DNA of 64,000 bases from Sulfuricella sp. T08 (GTDB lineage Bacteria; Pseudomonadota; Gammaproteobacteria; Burkholderiales; Sulfuricellaceae). Positions 32,659-41,762 of this stretch are shown one piece after another. The DNA lies in the NCBI RefSeq assembly GCF_000971475.1, contig NZ_DF967520.1, positions 1 through 64,000 on the forward strand. The letters are read 5' to 3'. Position numbers and translations under genes: made by a program. Positions within the stretch are counted from its first letter, which is position 1; every line of letters begins with the position of its first letter. The notes beneath the pieces were generated by a model, which had not been told where the DNA came from, did no database searches, and saw nothing but the letters and a program-made list of their open reading frames with translations.

Positions 32659-32692
32659 AATCCCTCTCACACTTGTGGGGTAGGCGAGAGGG
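32659..32692. repeat. Partial CCCTCTC/GAGAGGG repeat
   Basis: ccctctcacacttgtgggg and ggcgagagggcg form a single imperfect hairpin in the 246-nt gap between tviC and the Sat-CysC gene. It is a shortened copy of the units at 31383 and 26921. No clear promoter is seen in the remainder of the gap. Confidence 0.5.
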
Positions 32693-32845
32693 CGAATGTA
32701 AGGATGGAGCAACTGATTTACGATCGAAGGAAGTCGAACTGTAATATGAAGTGAGTACCATAAGAGCCGTTGGCTATCGAAACGAAAACCTGATCACTTT
32801 AATTTCGCAGCAAGTGCATAAAAAAGAGACAACATTAATTAAAAG

Positions 32846-34636
32846 ATGGATCCCTTAATCAAACCGTATGGTGGAAACCTGATTAGCCTGCTGGCTGGTG
32901 AAGAGCGAGTTGCACAGCTTAAACTGGAATCGCGGGACTTGATGTCGGTGGTCTTGTCGCAGCGTCAGTTGTGCGACCTCGAACTGTTAATGAACGGTGC
33001 TTATTCGCCGCTTAGCGGATTCATGACACAAGAGGTTTATGATGGCGTTGTTGCCGACATGCGTTTGCCGGATGGCACGCTGTGGCCGATTCCGATCAAC
33101 TTCGATGTGTCCGCATCTATTGCCGAGAAACTCAAACCAGGTATGCGCTTAGCGCTACATGATGAGGAAGGTTTCATGCTTGCAGTTCTGCTGGTTGAGA
33201 GTGTCTGGCAGCCAGACAAGAAACGTGAAGCAGAACTGGTTTATGGCACTGTGTCTATGGTGCATCCTGGTGTGAGTTATTTGTTTGAGCAGGTGGGAGA
33301 GGTATATGTAGGGGGTACACTGGAGGGTGTTCAGTTACCCGCGCACTATGATTTTGAAACTCTGCGCGATACGCCGGAGGAGCTCAGGCTTCTATTCAAC
33401 AAGCATGGCTGGAATCGTGTGGTGGCTTTTCACATTAGTAAACCCATGCATCGACTGCATCTGGAAATTACCCTTAATGCGGCCAGAGAAGCACAGGCTA
33501 ACATCCTGCTGCACCCTGCAGTGGGTATGACAAAGCCTGGGGATCTTAACTACTATGCCCGCGTGCATTGTTATAAGGCAATTCTCAAGCATTACCCATA
33601 TAGTATTGCAATGCTTTCGCTTTTTCCCATGGCGATGCGTATGGCTGGTCCACGTGAAGCGATTCTGAATGCAATTATCCGTCAAAATTATGGGTGCTCT
33701 CATTTTATGGTGGGTTTAAAACATGCTGAACCTCCTGTTCTAGATGAGGAAGGAAAACGTTTTTATCCACCAGAATCGGCACAGAAATTGCTAGAGCGAT
33801 ATCAGGAAGAAATGGAAATTCGTCTGGTTAAAATTCCTGAATATGCCTATGTGCCGGATGAGCATCGCTATATGCCCGTTGATGAAATTTCCAGGGGCAA
33901 TAAGCAAACTACTGATTTTGGGCAACGTGAGTTAGTAGATTGTCTGGCGCGTGGGCTCAGAGCGCCGTCATGGTATTCATTTCCTGAGGTTATCAATGTG
34001 CTTACCAAAGCCAGCCCTCCTCGAAGCAAGCAAGGTATCACCTTGTTCTTTACAGGCTTGTCTGGTGCAGGGAAATCCACTTTGGCAAAAATCATATTTG
34101 CAAAATTTATTGAATCAGGTGGACGTCCAGTGACACTCCTCGATGGCGATGCGGTTCGCCATAACCTATCCAGTGAGTTGGGTTTTTCTAAGGCACATCG
34201 CGACCTTAATGTGCGTCGTATCGGCTTTGTGGCGAGCGAGATCACCAAGAACGGCGGTGTGGCTATCTGCGCGCCGATTGCGCCCTATATGAGCATGCGT
34301 CGTAGCGTGCGCAATATGATAAAACAGCATAGTGCTTTCATTGAAATCCATGTTGAAACGTCGCTGGAAGTTTGCGAAAGCCGCGACCGCAAGGGACTGT
34401 ATGCTAAGGCCAGGCAAGGTCTGATTCCGGAATTCACCGGTATTAGCGACCCCTATGAGGTACCGGAGCACCCGGAGTTACGCATTAATACCGCCGAGCT
34501 TTCTCCTGTTCAGGCAGCGCAGCAGATTTTTCTGTACTTGTTGAGCGAGGGATACTTGGGAGCATCAGTGAGTGAGGAATTCGATGTTACTGAAATGGGG
34601 GGGTATTTCCACTTTGCGGAGGGAAGGGTAGGGTAG
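32846..34636 (+). CDS. Sat-CysC fusion with a degenerate ATP-sulfurylase domain
   Basis: A 596-residue fusion. Residues 1-385 align with ATP sulfurylase but its active-site motifs are altered: the normal QTRNPMHRAH is HISKPMHRLH (196-205), GRDHAG is GLKHAEP (290-296) and the SGTELR loop is FGQRELV (358-364). Residues 395-575 are an APS kinase with every motif intact: Walker A GLSGAGKST (404-412), LLDGDAVRHNLSSELGFS, RDLNVRRIGFVA, APIAPY and KGLYAKAR. It should therefore phosphorylate APS to PAPS, while sulfate activation is doubtful. The PAPS could feed the sulfotransferase at 53696. The N-terminal half may be a scaffold or a pseudo-enzyme. Confidence 0.85.
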   Translation: MDPLIKPYGGNLISLLAGEERVAQLKLESRDLMSVVLSQRQLCDLELLMNGAYSPLSGFMTQEVYDGVVADMRLPDGTLWPIPINFDVSASIAEKLKPGMRLALHDEEGFMLAVLLVESVWQPDKKREAELVYGTVSMVHPGVSYLFEQVGEVYVGGTLEGVQLPAHYDFETLRDTPEELRLLFNKHGWNRVVAFHISKPMHRLHLEITLNAAREAQANILLHPAVGMTKPGDLNYYARVHCYKAILKHYPYSIAMLSLFPMAMRMAGPREAILNAIIRQNYGCSHFMVGLKHAEPPVLDEEGKRFYPPESAQKLLERYQEEMEIRLVKIPEYAYVPDEHRYMPVDEISRGNKQTTDFGQRELVDCLARGLRAPSWYSFPEVINVLTKASPPRSKQGITLFFTGLSGAGKSTLAKIIFAKFIESGGRPVTLLDGDAVRHNLSSELGFSKAHRDLNVRRIGFVASEITKNGGVAICAPIAPYMSMRRSVRNMIKQHSAFIEIHVETSLEVCESRDRKGLYAKARQGLIPEFTGISDPYEVPEHPELRINTAELSPVQAAQQIFLYLLSEGYLGASVSEEFDVTEMGGYFHFAEGRVG

Positions 34637-34760
34637 GGGCTAGCCGGATAGTGGGGAAGATATTTGGCGCGACTGTGTTGGGATTTTTTCCCGGTCATAA
34701 TGGTTAACACGCAGGCAGACGGGGATGGGTGAGAAAGAATCCATTAAAGGAACGGATCAA

Positions 34761-35846
34761 ATGACTAACAAACAAAAAATACTTGTGACAGGTGGAGCCG
34801 GTTTTATCGGCTCAAATTTTGTGCTTGACTGGCTGGCTACAGAGGGTACGCCAGTTATCAACCTGGATAAGCTCACTTATGCCGGGAATATGGAGAATCT
34901 CGCCAGTCTGGCAAATGATGCACGGCATGAGTTCGTGCGCGGCGACATCAATGATCGTGCGCTGGTTGAAGGCTTATTGCACCAGCACAAGCCTCGTGCC
35001 ATTGTGCACTTCGCGGCAGAAAGCCACGTCGATCGTTCTATCCATGGACCGGAAGATTTTATCCAGACCAACATTAACGGCACCTTCCAACTGCTGGAAG
35101 CGGCTCGTGCCTACTGGACGCAACTTGCTGAGCCCGAGAAATCGGCGTTCCGCTTTCTGCACGTTTCAACAGATGAAGTTTATGGATCCCTTGGGCCGAA
35201 CGATCCGCCGTTTTCTGAAACTACCACGTATGCTCCAAATAGCCCCTACTCGGCATCCAAGGCCGCATCCGACCACCTTGTGCGGGCCTATCATCATACC
35301 TACGGGCTGCCTACGCTGACCACCAACTGTTCCAATAACTATGGCCCTTACCAGTTCCCGGAAAAACTCATTCCGCTGATTATTCTCAACGCACTCAATG
35401 GCAAACCGCTGCCTGTTTATGGCGATGGACTCAACATACGCGATTGGTTGTATGTGGGTGACCATTGCGAAGCGATTCGCGTTGTGCTGGCCAAAGGTCG
35501 GTTGGGCGAAACCTACAATATCGGGGGCAATAACGAGAAGACCAACCTGGAAGTCATTAACGCCGTTTGCGCCATACTGGACGAGTTCCGACCGGACTCG
35601 CCCGTCACGCCTCACGCTTCGTTAATCACCTTTGTCAAAGACCGCCCAGGCCATGACCAGCGCTACGCCATCGATGCGTGCAAGATTGAGAGCGAATTGG
35701 CTTGGCAACCCAGGGAGAGCTTCGAGACCGGTATCCGCAAAACGGTGCAATGGTATCTTGAGCATCAGGATTGGGTGCAAAACATTGTTAGTGGCGAATA
35801 CCAGAAATGGCTTACAACCAATTACAACACCAGGGAAAAACCATGA
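34761..35846 (+). CDS. rfbB: dTDP-glucose 4,6-dehydratase RfbB
   Basis: A 361-residue short-chain dehydrogenase: [50 protein letters not shown] and [20 protein letters not shown] with catalytic Tyr and Lys, plus [12 protein letters not shown]. It makes dTDP-4-keto-6-deoxyglucose, the shared precursor of rhamnose and of the amino sugar made by the genes at 49477 and 50403. I chose ATG 34761, which has AAGGA ahead. It overlaps rfbA by 4 nt. Confidence 0.95.
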   Translation: MTNKQKILVTGGAGFIGSNFVLDWLATEGTPVINLDKLTYAGNMENLASLANDARHEFVRGDINDRALVEGLLHQHKPRAIVHFAAESHVDRSIHGPEDFIQTNINGTFQLLEAARAYWTQLAEPEKSAFRFLHVSTDEVYGSLGPNDPPFSETTTYAPNSPYSASKAASDHLVRAYHHTYGLPTLTTNCSNNYGPYQFPEKLIPLIILNALNGKPLPVYGDGLNIRDWLYVGDHCEAIRVVLAKGRLGETYNIGGNNEKTNLEVINAVCAILDEFRPDSPVTPHASLITFVKDRPGHDQRYAIDACKIESELAWQPRESFETGIRKTVQWYLEHQDWVQNIVSGEYQKWLTTNYNTREKP

Positions 35847-36718
35847 AGGGCATCATTCTCGCCGGCGGATCAGGCACACGGCTATATCCGGTCACGCAGG
35901 TAGTCTCTAAGCAACTGTTGCCGGTTTATGACAAGCCGATGATTTATTACCCGCTATCCACCCTGATGCTGGCAGGAATCCGGGATGTTCTGATCATCTC
36001 TACCCCACAGGATACGCCGCGCTTTGAGCAGCTGCTTGGGGATGGCGGTCGCTGGGGGTTGAATATTTCCTATGCGGTGCAGCCTGAGCCAGAAGGCATT
36101 GCCCAGGCATTCATCATAGGCAAGAGTTTCATCGGCAATGATACTTGTGCACTGGTATTGGGCGACAATATTTTCTATGGCCATGATCTTTCTAATGACA
36201 TGAAAACTGCCGCTAACCAGCAGCAAGGGGCTACCGTGTTCGCTTACCCCGTACACGACCCGGAACGTTATGGTGTGGTCGAATTTTCTCCATCCGGCAA
36301 AGCACTTTCCATCGAAGAAAAACCGGCTAAGCCAAAATCGCGCTATGCCGTGACGGGTCTTTATTTTTACGATAACCGTGTAGTAGAAATTGCCCAGTCT
36401 CTCAAACCTTCGCCTCGTGGTGAGCTTGAGATTACCGATATCAACAGGATTTACCTGCAAGAAGGGTTGCTTGACGTCATGGTGATGGGGCGAGGCATGG
36501 CATGGCTTGATACTGGAACGCACGAATCGCTCCTGGAGGCGTCACTCTTCATTCAGACCATTGAAAAACGCCAAGGGCTGAAGATTGCCTGCCCGGAAGA
36601 GATTGCCTATCGGTTAGGTTACCTTAGCGCAGAACAACTGCAGCAACTTGCTGAACCGATGCGCAAAAACGGCTATGGTCAATATTTGCTGGAATTGTCG
36701 CATGAGAGAATATTCTGA
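35843..36718 (+). CDS. rfbA: Glucose-1-phosphate thymidylyltransferase RfbA
   Basis: A 291-residue nucleotidyltransferase: [20 protein letters not shown] with the GSGTRL signature, [28 protein letters not shown], and [20 protein letters not shown]. It makes dTDP-glucose. ATG 35843 overlaps the rfbB stop (ATGA); its own stop overlaps rfbC. Confidence 0.96.
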   Translation: MKGIILAGGSGTRLYPVTQVVSKQLLPVYDKPMIYYPLSTLMLAGIRDVLIISTPQDTPRFEQLLGDGGRWGLNISYAVQPEPEGIAQAFIIGKSFIGNDTCALVLGDNIFYGHDLSNDMKTAANQQQGATVFAYPVHDPERYGVVEFSPSGKALSIEEKPAKPKSRYAVTGLYFYDNRVVEIAQSLKPSPRGELEITDINRIYLQEGLLDVMVMGRGMAWLDTGTHESLLEASLFIQTIEKRQGLKIACPEEIAYRLGYLSAEQLQQLAEPMRKNGYGQYLLELSHERIF

Positions 36719-37263
36719 TGAATGTCATTCAAACGACACTTCCTGACGTGCTCATTCTTGAGCCCAAAGTATTTGGGGACGAACGCGGTTTCTTCTTCGA
36801 AAGTTTTAATCAGAAAACTCTGGCAGAGCTGGCAGGTATAGACATCCCCTTCGTGCAGGATAATCATTCCCGCTCAGCCAGGAATGTGTTGCGTGGCTTG
36901 CATTACCAGATTCAGCAACCTCAGGGAAAACTGGTGCGGGTAACCGCGGGTGAAGTATTCGACGTGGCTGTCGATATCCGCAAGAGCTCGCCCACGTTTG
37001 GAAAATGGGTAGGCATTCGCCTCAGCGCCGAGAATAAACGCATGATGTGGGTGCCACCCGGCTTCGCGCATGGCTTCCTGGGGCTGTCTGACTACGCGGA
37101 GTTTCTGTACAAGACAACCGATTACTACGCCCCCGAGTTCGAGCGCTGCATTGCCTGGAATGATCCGGACCTCGCCATAGATTGGCCGCTTGATGCCGAG
37201 CCCCAACTATCAGCCAAAGACAAGGCGGGCATAGCACTGAAGGATGCTGAGGTGTTTCCATGA
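36718..37263 (+). CDS. rfbC: dTDP-4-dehydrorhamnose 3,5-epimerase RfbC
   Basis: A 181-residue cupin-fold epimerase: LILEPKVFGDERGFFFESFN, catalytic His in VQDNHSRSARNVLRGLHYQ, KLVRVTAGEVFDVAVDIRKS, PPGFAHGFLGLSD and YKTTDYYAPE. It is the third step of dTDP-rhamnose synthesis. The ATG overlaps rfbA and the stop overlaps rfbD. Confidence 0.95.
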   Translation: MNVIQTTLPDVLILEPKVFGDERGFFFESFNQKTLAELAGIDIPFVQDNHSRSARNVLRGLHYQIQQPQGKLVRVTAGEVFDVAVDIRKSSPTFGKWVGIRLSAENKRMMWVPPGFAHGFLGLSDYAEFLYKTTDYYAPEFERCIAWNDPDLAIDWPLDAEPQLSAKDKAGIALKDAEVFP

Positions 37264-38168
37264 AGCGTATCCTCCTCATCGGCAAGAATGGACAGGTTGG
37301 CTGGGAGCTGGAGCGCACGTTAGCGCCACTTGGCAGGGTGATCGCCGTTGACCGGAAAGTGGTTGATCTTGCGAAAGCAGACACCATCGTCGCTGCCATA
37401 CGCGAAGTGAAACCCGATATTATCGTCAACGCGGCTGCCTATACTGCCGTCGACAAAGCCGAGTCAGAGCCGGAGCTTGCCATGTCGATCAACGGTATCG
37501 CACCCGGGATAATGGCTGAGGAAGCTCGACGGATTAATGCGTTTCTGGTCCATTATTCTACCGATTACGTTTTTGACGGTGCAAAGAATGGGAGTTATAC
37601 CGAGCAGGACGTGCCCAACCCTCACAGCATATACGGCAAGACCAAACTGGCAGGAGAACAGGCTATCCAGGAGGTGAATGGGCAGTACATCATTCTGCGC
37701 ACCAGTTGGGTATATGGCGGACGCGGCAAGAACTTCCTTCGCACTATCTTGCGATTGGCGCAAGAAAGGGATGAGCTCAAAATTGTGGATGACCAGATCG
37801 GTGCGCCGACATGGAGTCGGATGATCGCCGAGGTAACCGCGCAGATACTGAGTCAGGCCACTCCTTACCCCTCACGCCTCACTGAACTCAGCGGTATTTA
37901 CCATTTGACGTCTGCGGGGAAAACGAGCTGGTTTGGTTTTGCCAAGACCATCGTGGAACTTGCCATACTCCAGGGAGCGAAGTTTTCTCCAAAGATGTTG
38001 CCGATTCCTACAACGGAATATCCCTTGCCAGCCCCACGACCACAGAATTCAGTGATGTCTAACGAAAAGTTGCAAAATACCTTTGGATTGTCATTGCCGG
38101 ATTGGCAAACTGCTTTGGGCTTGTGTTTTGATGGAATGGAATATCAGGTCAGTAGTCAGTCAAGTTGA
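37260..38168 (+). CDS. rfbD: dTDP-4-dehydrorhamnose reductase RfbD, 3' end formed by a MITE
   Basis: A 302-residue reductase: LIGKNGQVGWELERTLAPLG, VNAAAYTAVDKAESEPELA, STDYVFDG, YGKTKLAGE (catalytic Tyr and Lys), and SWVYGGRGKNFLRTILRLA. The last five residues (SSQSS) and the stop are read from a MITE that begins at 38152. The loss of the native end is minor, since the fold is complete before it. It makes dTDP-L-rhamnose. Confidence 0.93.
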   Translation: MKRILLIGKNGQVGWELERTLAPLGRVIAVDRKVVDLAKADTIVAAIREVKPDIIVNAAAYTAVDKAESEPELAMSINGIAPGIMAEEARRINAFLVHYSTDYVFDGAKNGSYTEQDVPNPHSIYGKTKLAGEQAIQEVNGQYIILRTSWVYGGRGKNFLRTILRLAQERDELKIVDDQIGAPTWSRMIAEVTAQILSQATPYPSRLTELSGIYHLTSAGKTSWFGFAKTIVELAILQGAKFSPKMLPIPTTEYPLPAPRPQNSVMSNEKLQNTFGLSLPDWQTALGLCFDGMEYQVSSQSS

Positions 38169-38318
38169 ATCGCATGGATACGACACGATTTCTGCCTCCC
38201 CCTTTTCAAAGGGGGATTGAGGGGGATTTACCAGAGCCGGAGCTTGCCGCCACCGTTAAATCCCCCCTGCCCCCCTTTCAAAGGGGGGGTATCCCGCTAG
38301 TTTAACGTGACTGACCAC
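38152..38318. mobile_element. MITE family A, copy 4 (167 bp, inverted orientation)
   Basis: Ends GTAGTCAGTCAAGTTGAA and gtttaacgtgactgaccac. The interior is the reverse complement of the other copies: gggggattgagggggattta comes first and accgttaaatcccccctgcc later. It forms the end of rfbD. Confidence 0.85.
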
Positions 38319-38425
38319 CAGTTAATGGCTTTTGTTATAGCCATAGTGGCATTGAAGACGAAAAGCAGAGGGAAGCTCTAAAAATCGTGCATAGGCATGA
38401 TAAAGTGTGCCGAGATACAAAATAA

Positions 38426-38543
38426 TTAAGGAAGCGCTGATTAAATGACAACTCGTCATTCCGGCGAAAGCCGGAATCTAGAAAATTCAGAGCACTGGAC
38501 ACCGGCTTTCGCCGGTGCGACGAATAAATCAGCGGCTCCTTAA
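38426..38543. mobile_element. Second MITE family (118 bp) with a REP-like core
   Basis: Termini TTAAGGAAGCGCTGATT and its imperfect complement aatcagcggctccttaa enclose gtcattccggcgaaagccgg and caccggctttcgccggtg palindromes. It is a different family from the GTAGTC elements. Together the two MITEs fill most of the 456-nt gap between rfbD and the exosortase gene. Confidence 0.65.
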
Positions 38544-38624
38544 AATTGTTACATCCCCATTTTGACTGCTCTACCTGGATGTCAGGTGGGAAATTAATTC
38601 GTACTTAATCGCTAAGGCCAAAGA

Positions 38625-40226
38625 ATGACTTCAACTATTTCTGCTGTTGACAGTGAAAAAGATGTTTTCTGGAAAGAGTCTCCCCTGTTTTGGATTTCAT
38701 TTGTCGTGCTGGCATCGTTGTTTGTGCTTGCACTCTACAAGCATGGTCTCAACCGGATGGTGGATTATTGGTTTGAAAAAGAGGAATACAGCCATGGCGT
38801 GATGATTCCTTTCATATCTGCATTTCTGATTTGGCAAAAGAAAAATGTGCTGGAGCGCATTGCATTTAGCGGATCCTGGGCGGGTGTGGCTGTTACGTTT
38901 TCCGGTGTCGCCATTATCATGCTGGGCAATATCGCTGCCATCACGATTATTATGCAATATGGTTTTGTTATTGCACTTGCCGGTTTGGCCTTCGCCTATA
39001 TGGGGTGGCGTGGGTTTAAAGAAGTTTATGTGCCGTTTCTGCTTTTGTTTTTCATGATCCCCTTGCCTGCGGTGATATTTCAGGGTATTTCCGAGTCGTT
39101 GCAATTGATCTCTTCCAGCTTGGGTGTATGGGTAATCCGACTATTCAATATCAGCGTTTATCTGGAAGGTAATGTCATTGATCTGGGTACCTTGAAATTG
39201 CAGGTTGTCGAGGCTTGCAGTGGCTTGCGTTACCTTTTTCCGTTGATGACGCTTGGCTTTATCGCAGCTTATTTTTATAAGGTTGCCTTCTGGAAAAGAG
39301 CGTTTGTATTCCTGTCCAGCATTCCTGTCACTGTTCTTATGAACAGTTTTCGAATCGGCATGATCGGCGTGCTGGTCGAATATTGGGGTCAATCCATGGC
39401 GGAAGGATTCCTGCACGATTTTGAAGGCTGGGTGGTTTTTATGGCCAGCACTGGAATATTACTTCTGGAGATGTGGGTTCTGGCCAAATTGGGAAAAGAT
39501 AGGCGTCCCTTGCGGCAGGTGTTCGGCCTGGATTTCCCTGTGCCTACTCCCAAGGATGTGCAGCCCCGCTACCATCCAATAAGTCGTACCTACTGGTCGG
39601 CCGCAGTTATCGTGGCAATGGTTGCAGCAGGGCTTTTCATCACGCCGGTGAAACGGGACGAAGTGAAAATTCCGAGGAAGGAATTTTCGGGCTTCCCGAT
39701 GGCTCTTGGCGATTGGCACGGGGAAACGAATCGTCTGGAGAGGATTTTTCTCGACACGCTCGAACTAGATGATTACTTGATTGCAGATTATGCAAATAAC
39801 CAGAAACAGGCAGTGAATTTGTATTTTGCTTATTATGGCTCGCAAAGCAAGGGTGCATCTATTCATTCGCCGCGCGCATGCATGCCGGGAGGCGGATGGA
39901 AGCTTCAAGAATTTTCTCAGAAGGAGATTAGTGGAATTAGGGTTGGTTCCGAGAACCTCAGAGTCAATCGGGTAGGCATTCAATTGGAAGAAAACAAGCA
40001 ACTGGTTTACTACTGGTTCCAGATGCATGGTCGCAGCATTACCAACGAGTATCTTTTGAAATGGTATGTGTTCTGGGATGCGTTGACCCTCAATAGAACG
40101 GATGCCGCACTCGTACGAATTACAACGCCACTTAGGCCGGGTGAAAATTTTGCAGATGCGGACAGCCGCTTGGTTGATTTCGTGAAGACGCTGAATCCAT
40201 CAATAAGCGATTATGTTCCGAATTAA
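38625..40226 (+). CDS. Exosortase-EpsI fusion (XrtD-like)
   Basis: A 533-residue membrane protein. The N-terminal 8TM exosortase core carries the catalytic triad C198 (EACSGLRYL), R243 (MNSFRIG) and H264 (FLHDFEGW). A further membrane segment (about 325-345) leads into a periplasmic EpsI domain with SPRACMPGGGWKLQEF. The phrases PLMTLGFIAAYF and LMNSFRIGMIGVLV resemble exosortases of the XrtD/VPLPA-CTERM group, in which EpsI is fused, more than XrtA. Its likely role is cleavage of C-terminally tagged exported proteins, coupled to polymer export. Confidence 0.85.
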   Translation: MTSTISAVDSEKDVFWKESPLFWISFVVLASLFVLALYKHGLNRMVDYWFEKEEYSHGVMIPFISAFLIWQKKNVLERIAFSGSWAGVAVTFSGVAIIMLGNIAAITIIMQYGFVIALAGLAFAYMGWRGFKEVYVPFLLLFFMIPLPAVIFQGISESLQLISSSLGVWVIRLFNISVYLEGNVIDLGTLKLQVVEACSGLRYLFPLMTLGFIAAYFYKVAFWKRAFVFLSSIPVTVLMNSFRIGMIGVLVEYWGQSMAEGFLHDFEGWVVFMASTGILLLEMWVLAKLGKDRRPLRQVFGLDFPVPTPKDVQPRYHPISRTYWSAAVIVAMVAAGLFITPVKRDEVKIPRKEFSGFPMALGDWHGETNRLERIFLDTLELDDYLIADYANNQKQAVNLYFAYYGSQSKGASIHSPRACMPGGGWKLQEFSQKEISGIRVGSENLRVNRVGIQLEENKQLVYYWFQMHGRSITNEYLLKWYVFWDALTLNRTDAALVRITTPLRPGENFADADSRLVDFVKTLNPSISDYVPN

Positions 40227-40285
40227 GGTAAGCTGGAAAAACGGAGTCCGATGTTTCTGTAAAACGCTGGAAACGGAGGGCAGAG

Positions 40286-41449
40286 ATGGAAAAGATACCC
40301 TGTAGTGGTCAAGTAATTTTGGAAGAAGGCAATCAAAATAGGAATTGCATGGATATCATGAACAATAAGCTTACAGACAGCAGACAGCAGACAGCAGACA
40401 GCAGACAGCAGACAGCAGACAGCAGACGAATCGTATTTCTCGATTATCTAAGAATATTTGCCTTTGTAAGCGTTCTTATTGGTCACAAATTTTATGCTTA
40501 TGTAGTGGCGTTATCCGATGACCCCACAGTGCATTCCACACCTAGGTTCATTGCAAACCTGTTGCTACCTTTTCTGTACGGAGGTGGAGCAGGGGTGGTG
40601 GTGTTTTTTTTAGTCTCTGGATACATCATTATCCATGTATTACAAACCGAACAGACTGGCGAATTCTTAATAAAAAGATCCTTCAGAATATATCCGCTTT
40701 ACATTGTTGCTGTTCTAGCTCAGTACATTTCTCTTGTCGCCGTTGGGCAGCAAGCACCAAGCTTGTCAACATTGTTGCCGCAGTTATTACTTGTGGGTGA
40801 TTTTTTTGGTACGCCATATACTTTGAATGGTGTTGAGTGGACATTGAGGGTGGAGATTGCGTTTTATGTTTTTATGGCAGTCTTGCGCTCGTTAAATTTG
40901 CTGACAAATTACAAAATCCTGCCTTATGTTTTTGTAGCGGCAACGCTACTGTGCGGTTTTATTGCTCCGATTCCGTCTGCCGATATTTGGTCCAAAGGGT
41001 ATTTAACGATATATGGTCCATTCCTTTTATTGGGCTCAATGTTTTACCTTTTCGAGAAAAAACAAATAGGATTCACTTTTTTGTTATTATTTATCGGGTT
41101 GGTTTTTTATCAATATTATAGCCTGATGGATATCCATCAAAAAAGTTGGCTTAATGCCCACTTTGCGATCCTGGCATTCTTTATTTTTTATGTGTCGTGG
41201 GCTTTTCGAAGGTATCTGACAGCAGCCCCCTGGGTTCTGCTTCTCTCTGATATGACCTACGCAGTTTATCTATTTCACAACTGGTTCTTTGACTTTGCCA
41301 AAAGAGGGTTAACCCATTTCAGCGTTTCGGTTTTCAATCCCGACGTTCAAGCGTTAATTGCATTGCTGTTAGTGTGTTTATTTATGGTGAGGTATGTTGA
41401 AAAAACCGGAATTCTATTTGGACGCGCTCTACGAACAAAACTGCGTTAG
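40286..41449 (+). CDS. Acyltransferase family 3 protein with a heptanucleotide repeat near its 5' end
   Basis: A 387-residue integral-membrane acyltransferase (OafA/YrhL type): RRIVFLDYLRIFAFVSVLIG HKFYA, with the R/D and H of the active site, about ten membrane spans, LVSGYIIIHVLQ and RIYPLYIVAVLA. It likely O-acylates the polymer. Residues about 30-48 (DSRQQTA repeated) come from a 7-nt direct repeat at 40374-40427. GGAGG precedes ATG 40286 by six bases; ATG 40349 is an alternative upstream of the repeat. Either start leaves the whole membrane domain downstream of the repeat. Confidence 0.85.
   Translation: MEKIPCSGQVILEEGNQNRNCMDIMNNKLTDSRQQTADSRQQTADSRRIVFLDYLRIFAFVSVLIGHKFYAYVVALSDDPTVHSTPRFIANLLLPFLYGGGAGVVVFFLVSGYIIIHVLQTEQTGEFLIKRSFRIYPLYIVAVLAQYISLVAVGQQAPSLSTLLPQLLLVGDFFGTPYTLNGVEWTLRVEIAFYVFMAVLRSLNLLTNYKILPYVFVAATLLCGFIAPIPSADIWSKGYLTIYGPFLLLGSMFYLFEKKQIGFTFLLLFIGLVFYQYYSLMDIHQKSWLNAHFAILAFFIFYVSWAFRRYLTAAPWVLLLSDMTYAVYLFHNWFFDFAKRGLTHFSVSVFNPDVQALIALLLVCLFMVRYVEKTGILFGRALRTKLR
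40374..40427 (+). repeat. Heptanucleotide tandem repeat (CAGACAG), 7.7 copies
   Basis: Seven perfect CAGACAG units plus CAGAC, with no interruptions, lie inside the acyltransferase frame. The unit length is not a multiple of three, so gain or loss of one unit shifts the frame and ends translation before the membrane domain. Confidence 0.95.
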
Positions 41450-41612
41450 CACAAATACGTTGCATAGCAATCACGTCAACACGGACAGCAAAAAAGCAGA
41501 GCGAAGAGGGTTTTTTACAGCCGGTTACGCGAATCGTTGAGCACCGGCTTTCCGAAAGCCTGTCCGTCTGCTTCAGGGTCAGATCGTTTAATAACGTTCG
41601 TCAAAAAAGCTT

Positions 41613-41647
41613 CGTTACTTAATATGTTTATAACATATTAAGTAACG
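41613..41647. repeat. Perfect 16-bp palindrome in the gap 41450-41762
   Basis: CGTTACTTAATATGTT and AACATATTAAGTAACG are separated by TAT. Weaker outer arms (agatcgttta and taaaacgatt) extend the symmetry. It lies between the convergent acyltransferase and hydrolase genes with no T run. No gene is visible in the rest of the 313-nt gap. Confidence 0.7.
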
Positions 41648-41762
41648 GGAGCACTCTGATAAAACGATTCGTTGCTCCTAGAAGCGCGCACTGTAATGTA
41701 GCGGCCACAAACAACATCAACGCAGACAACCATACCGGGCAGTGGGTCTGGCAATTCACGGG

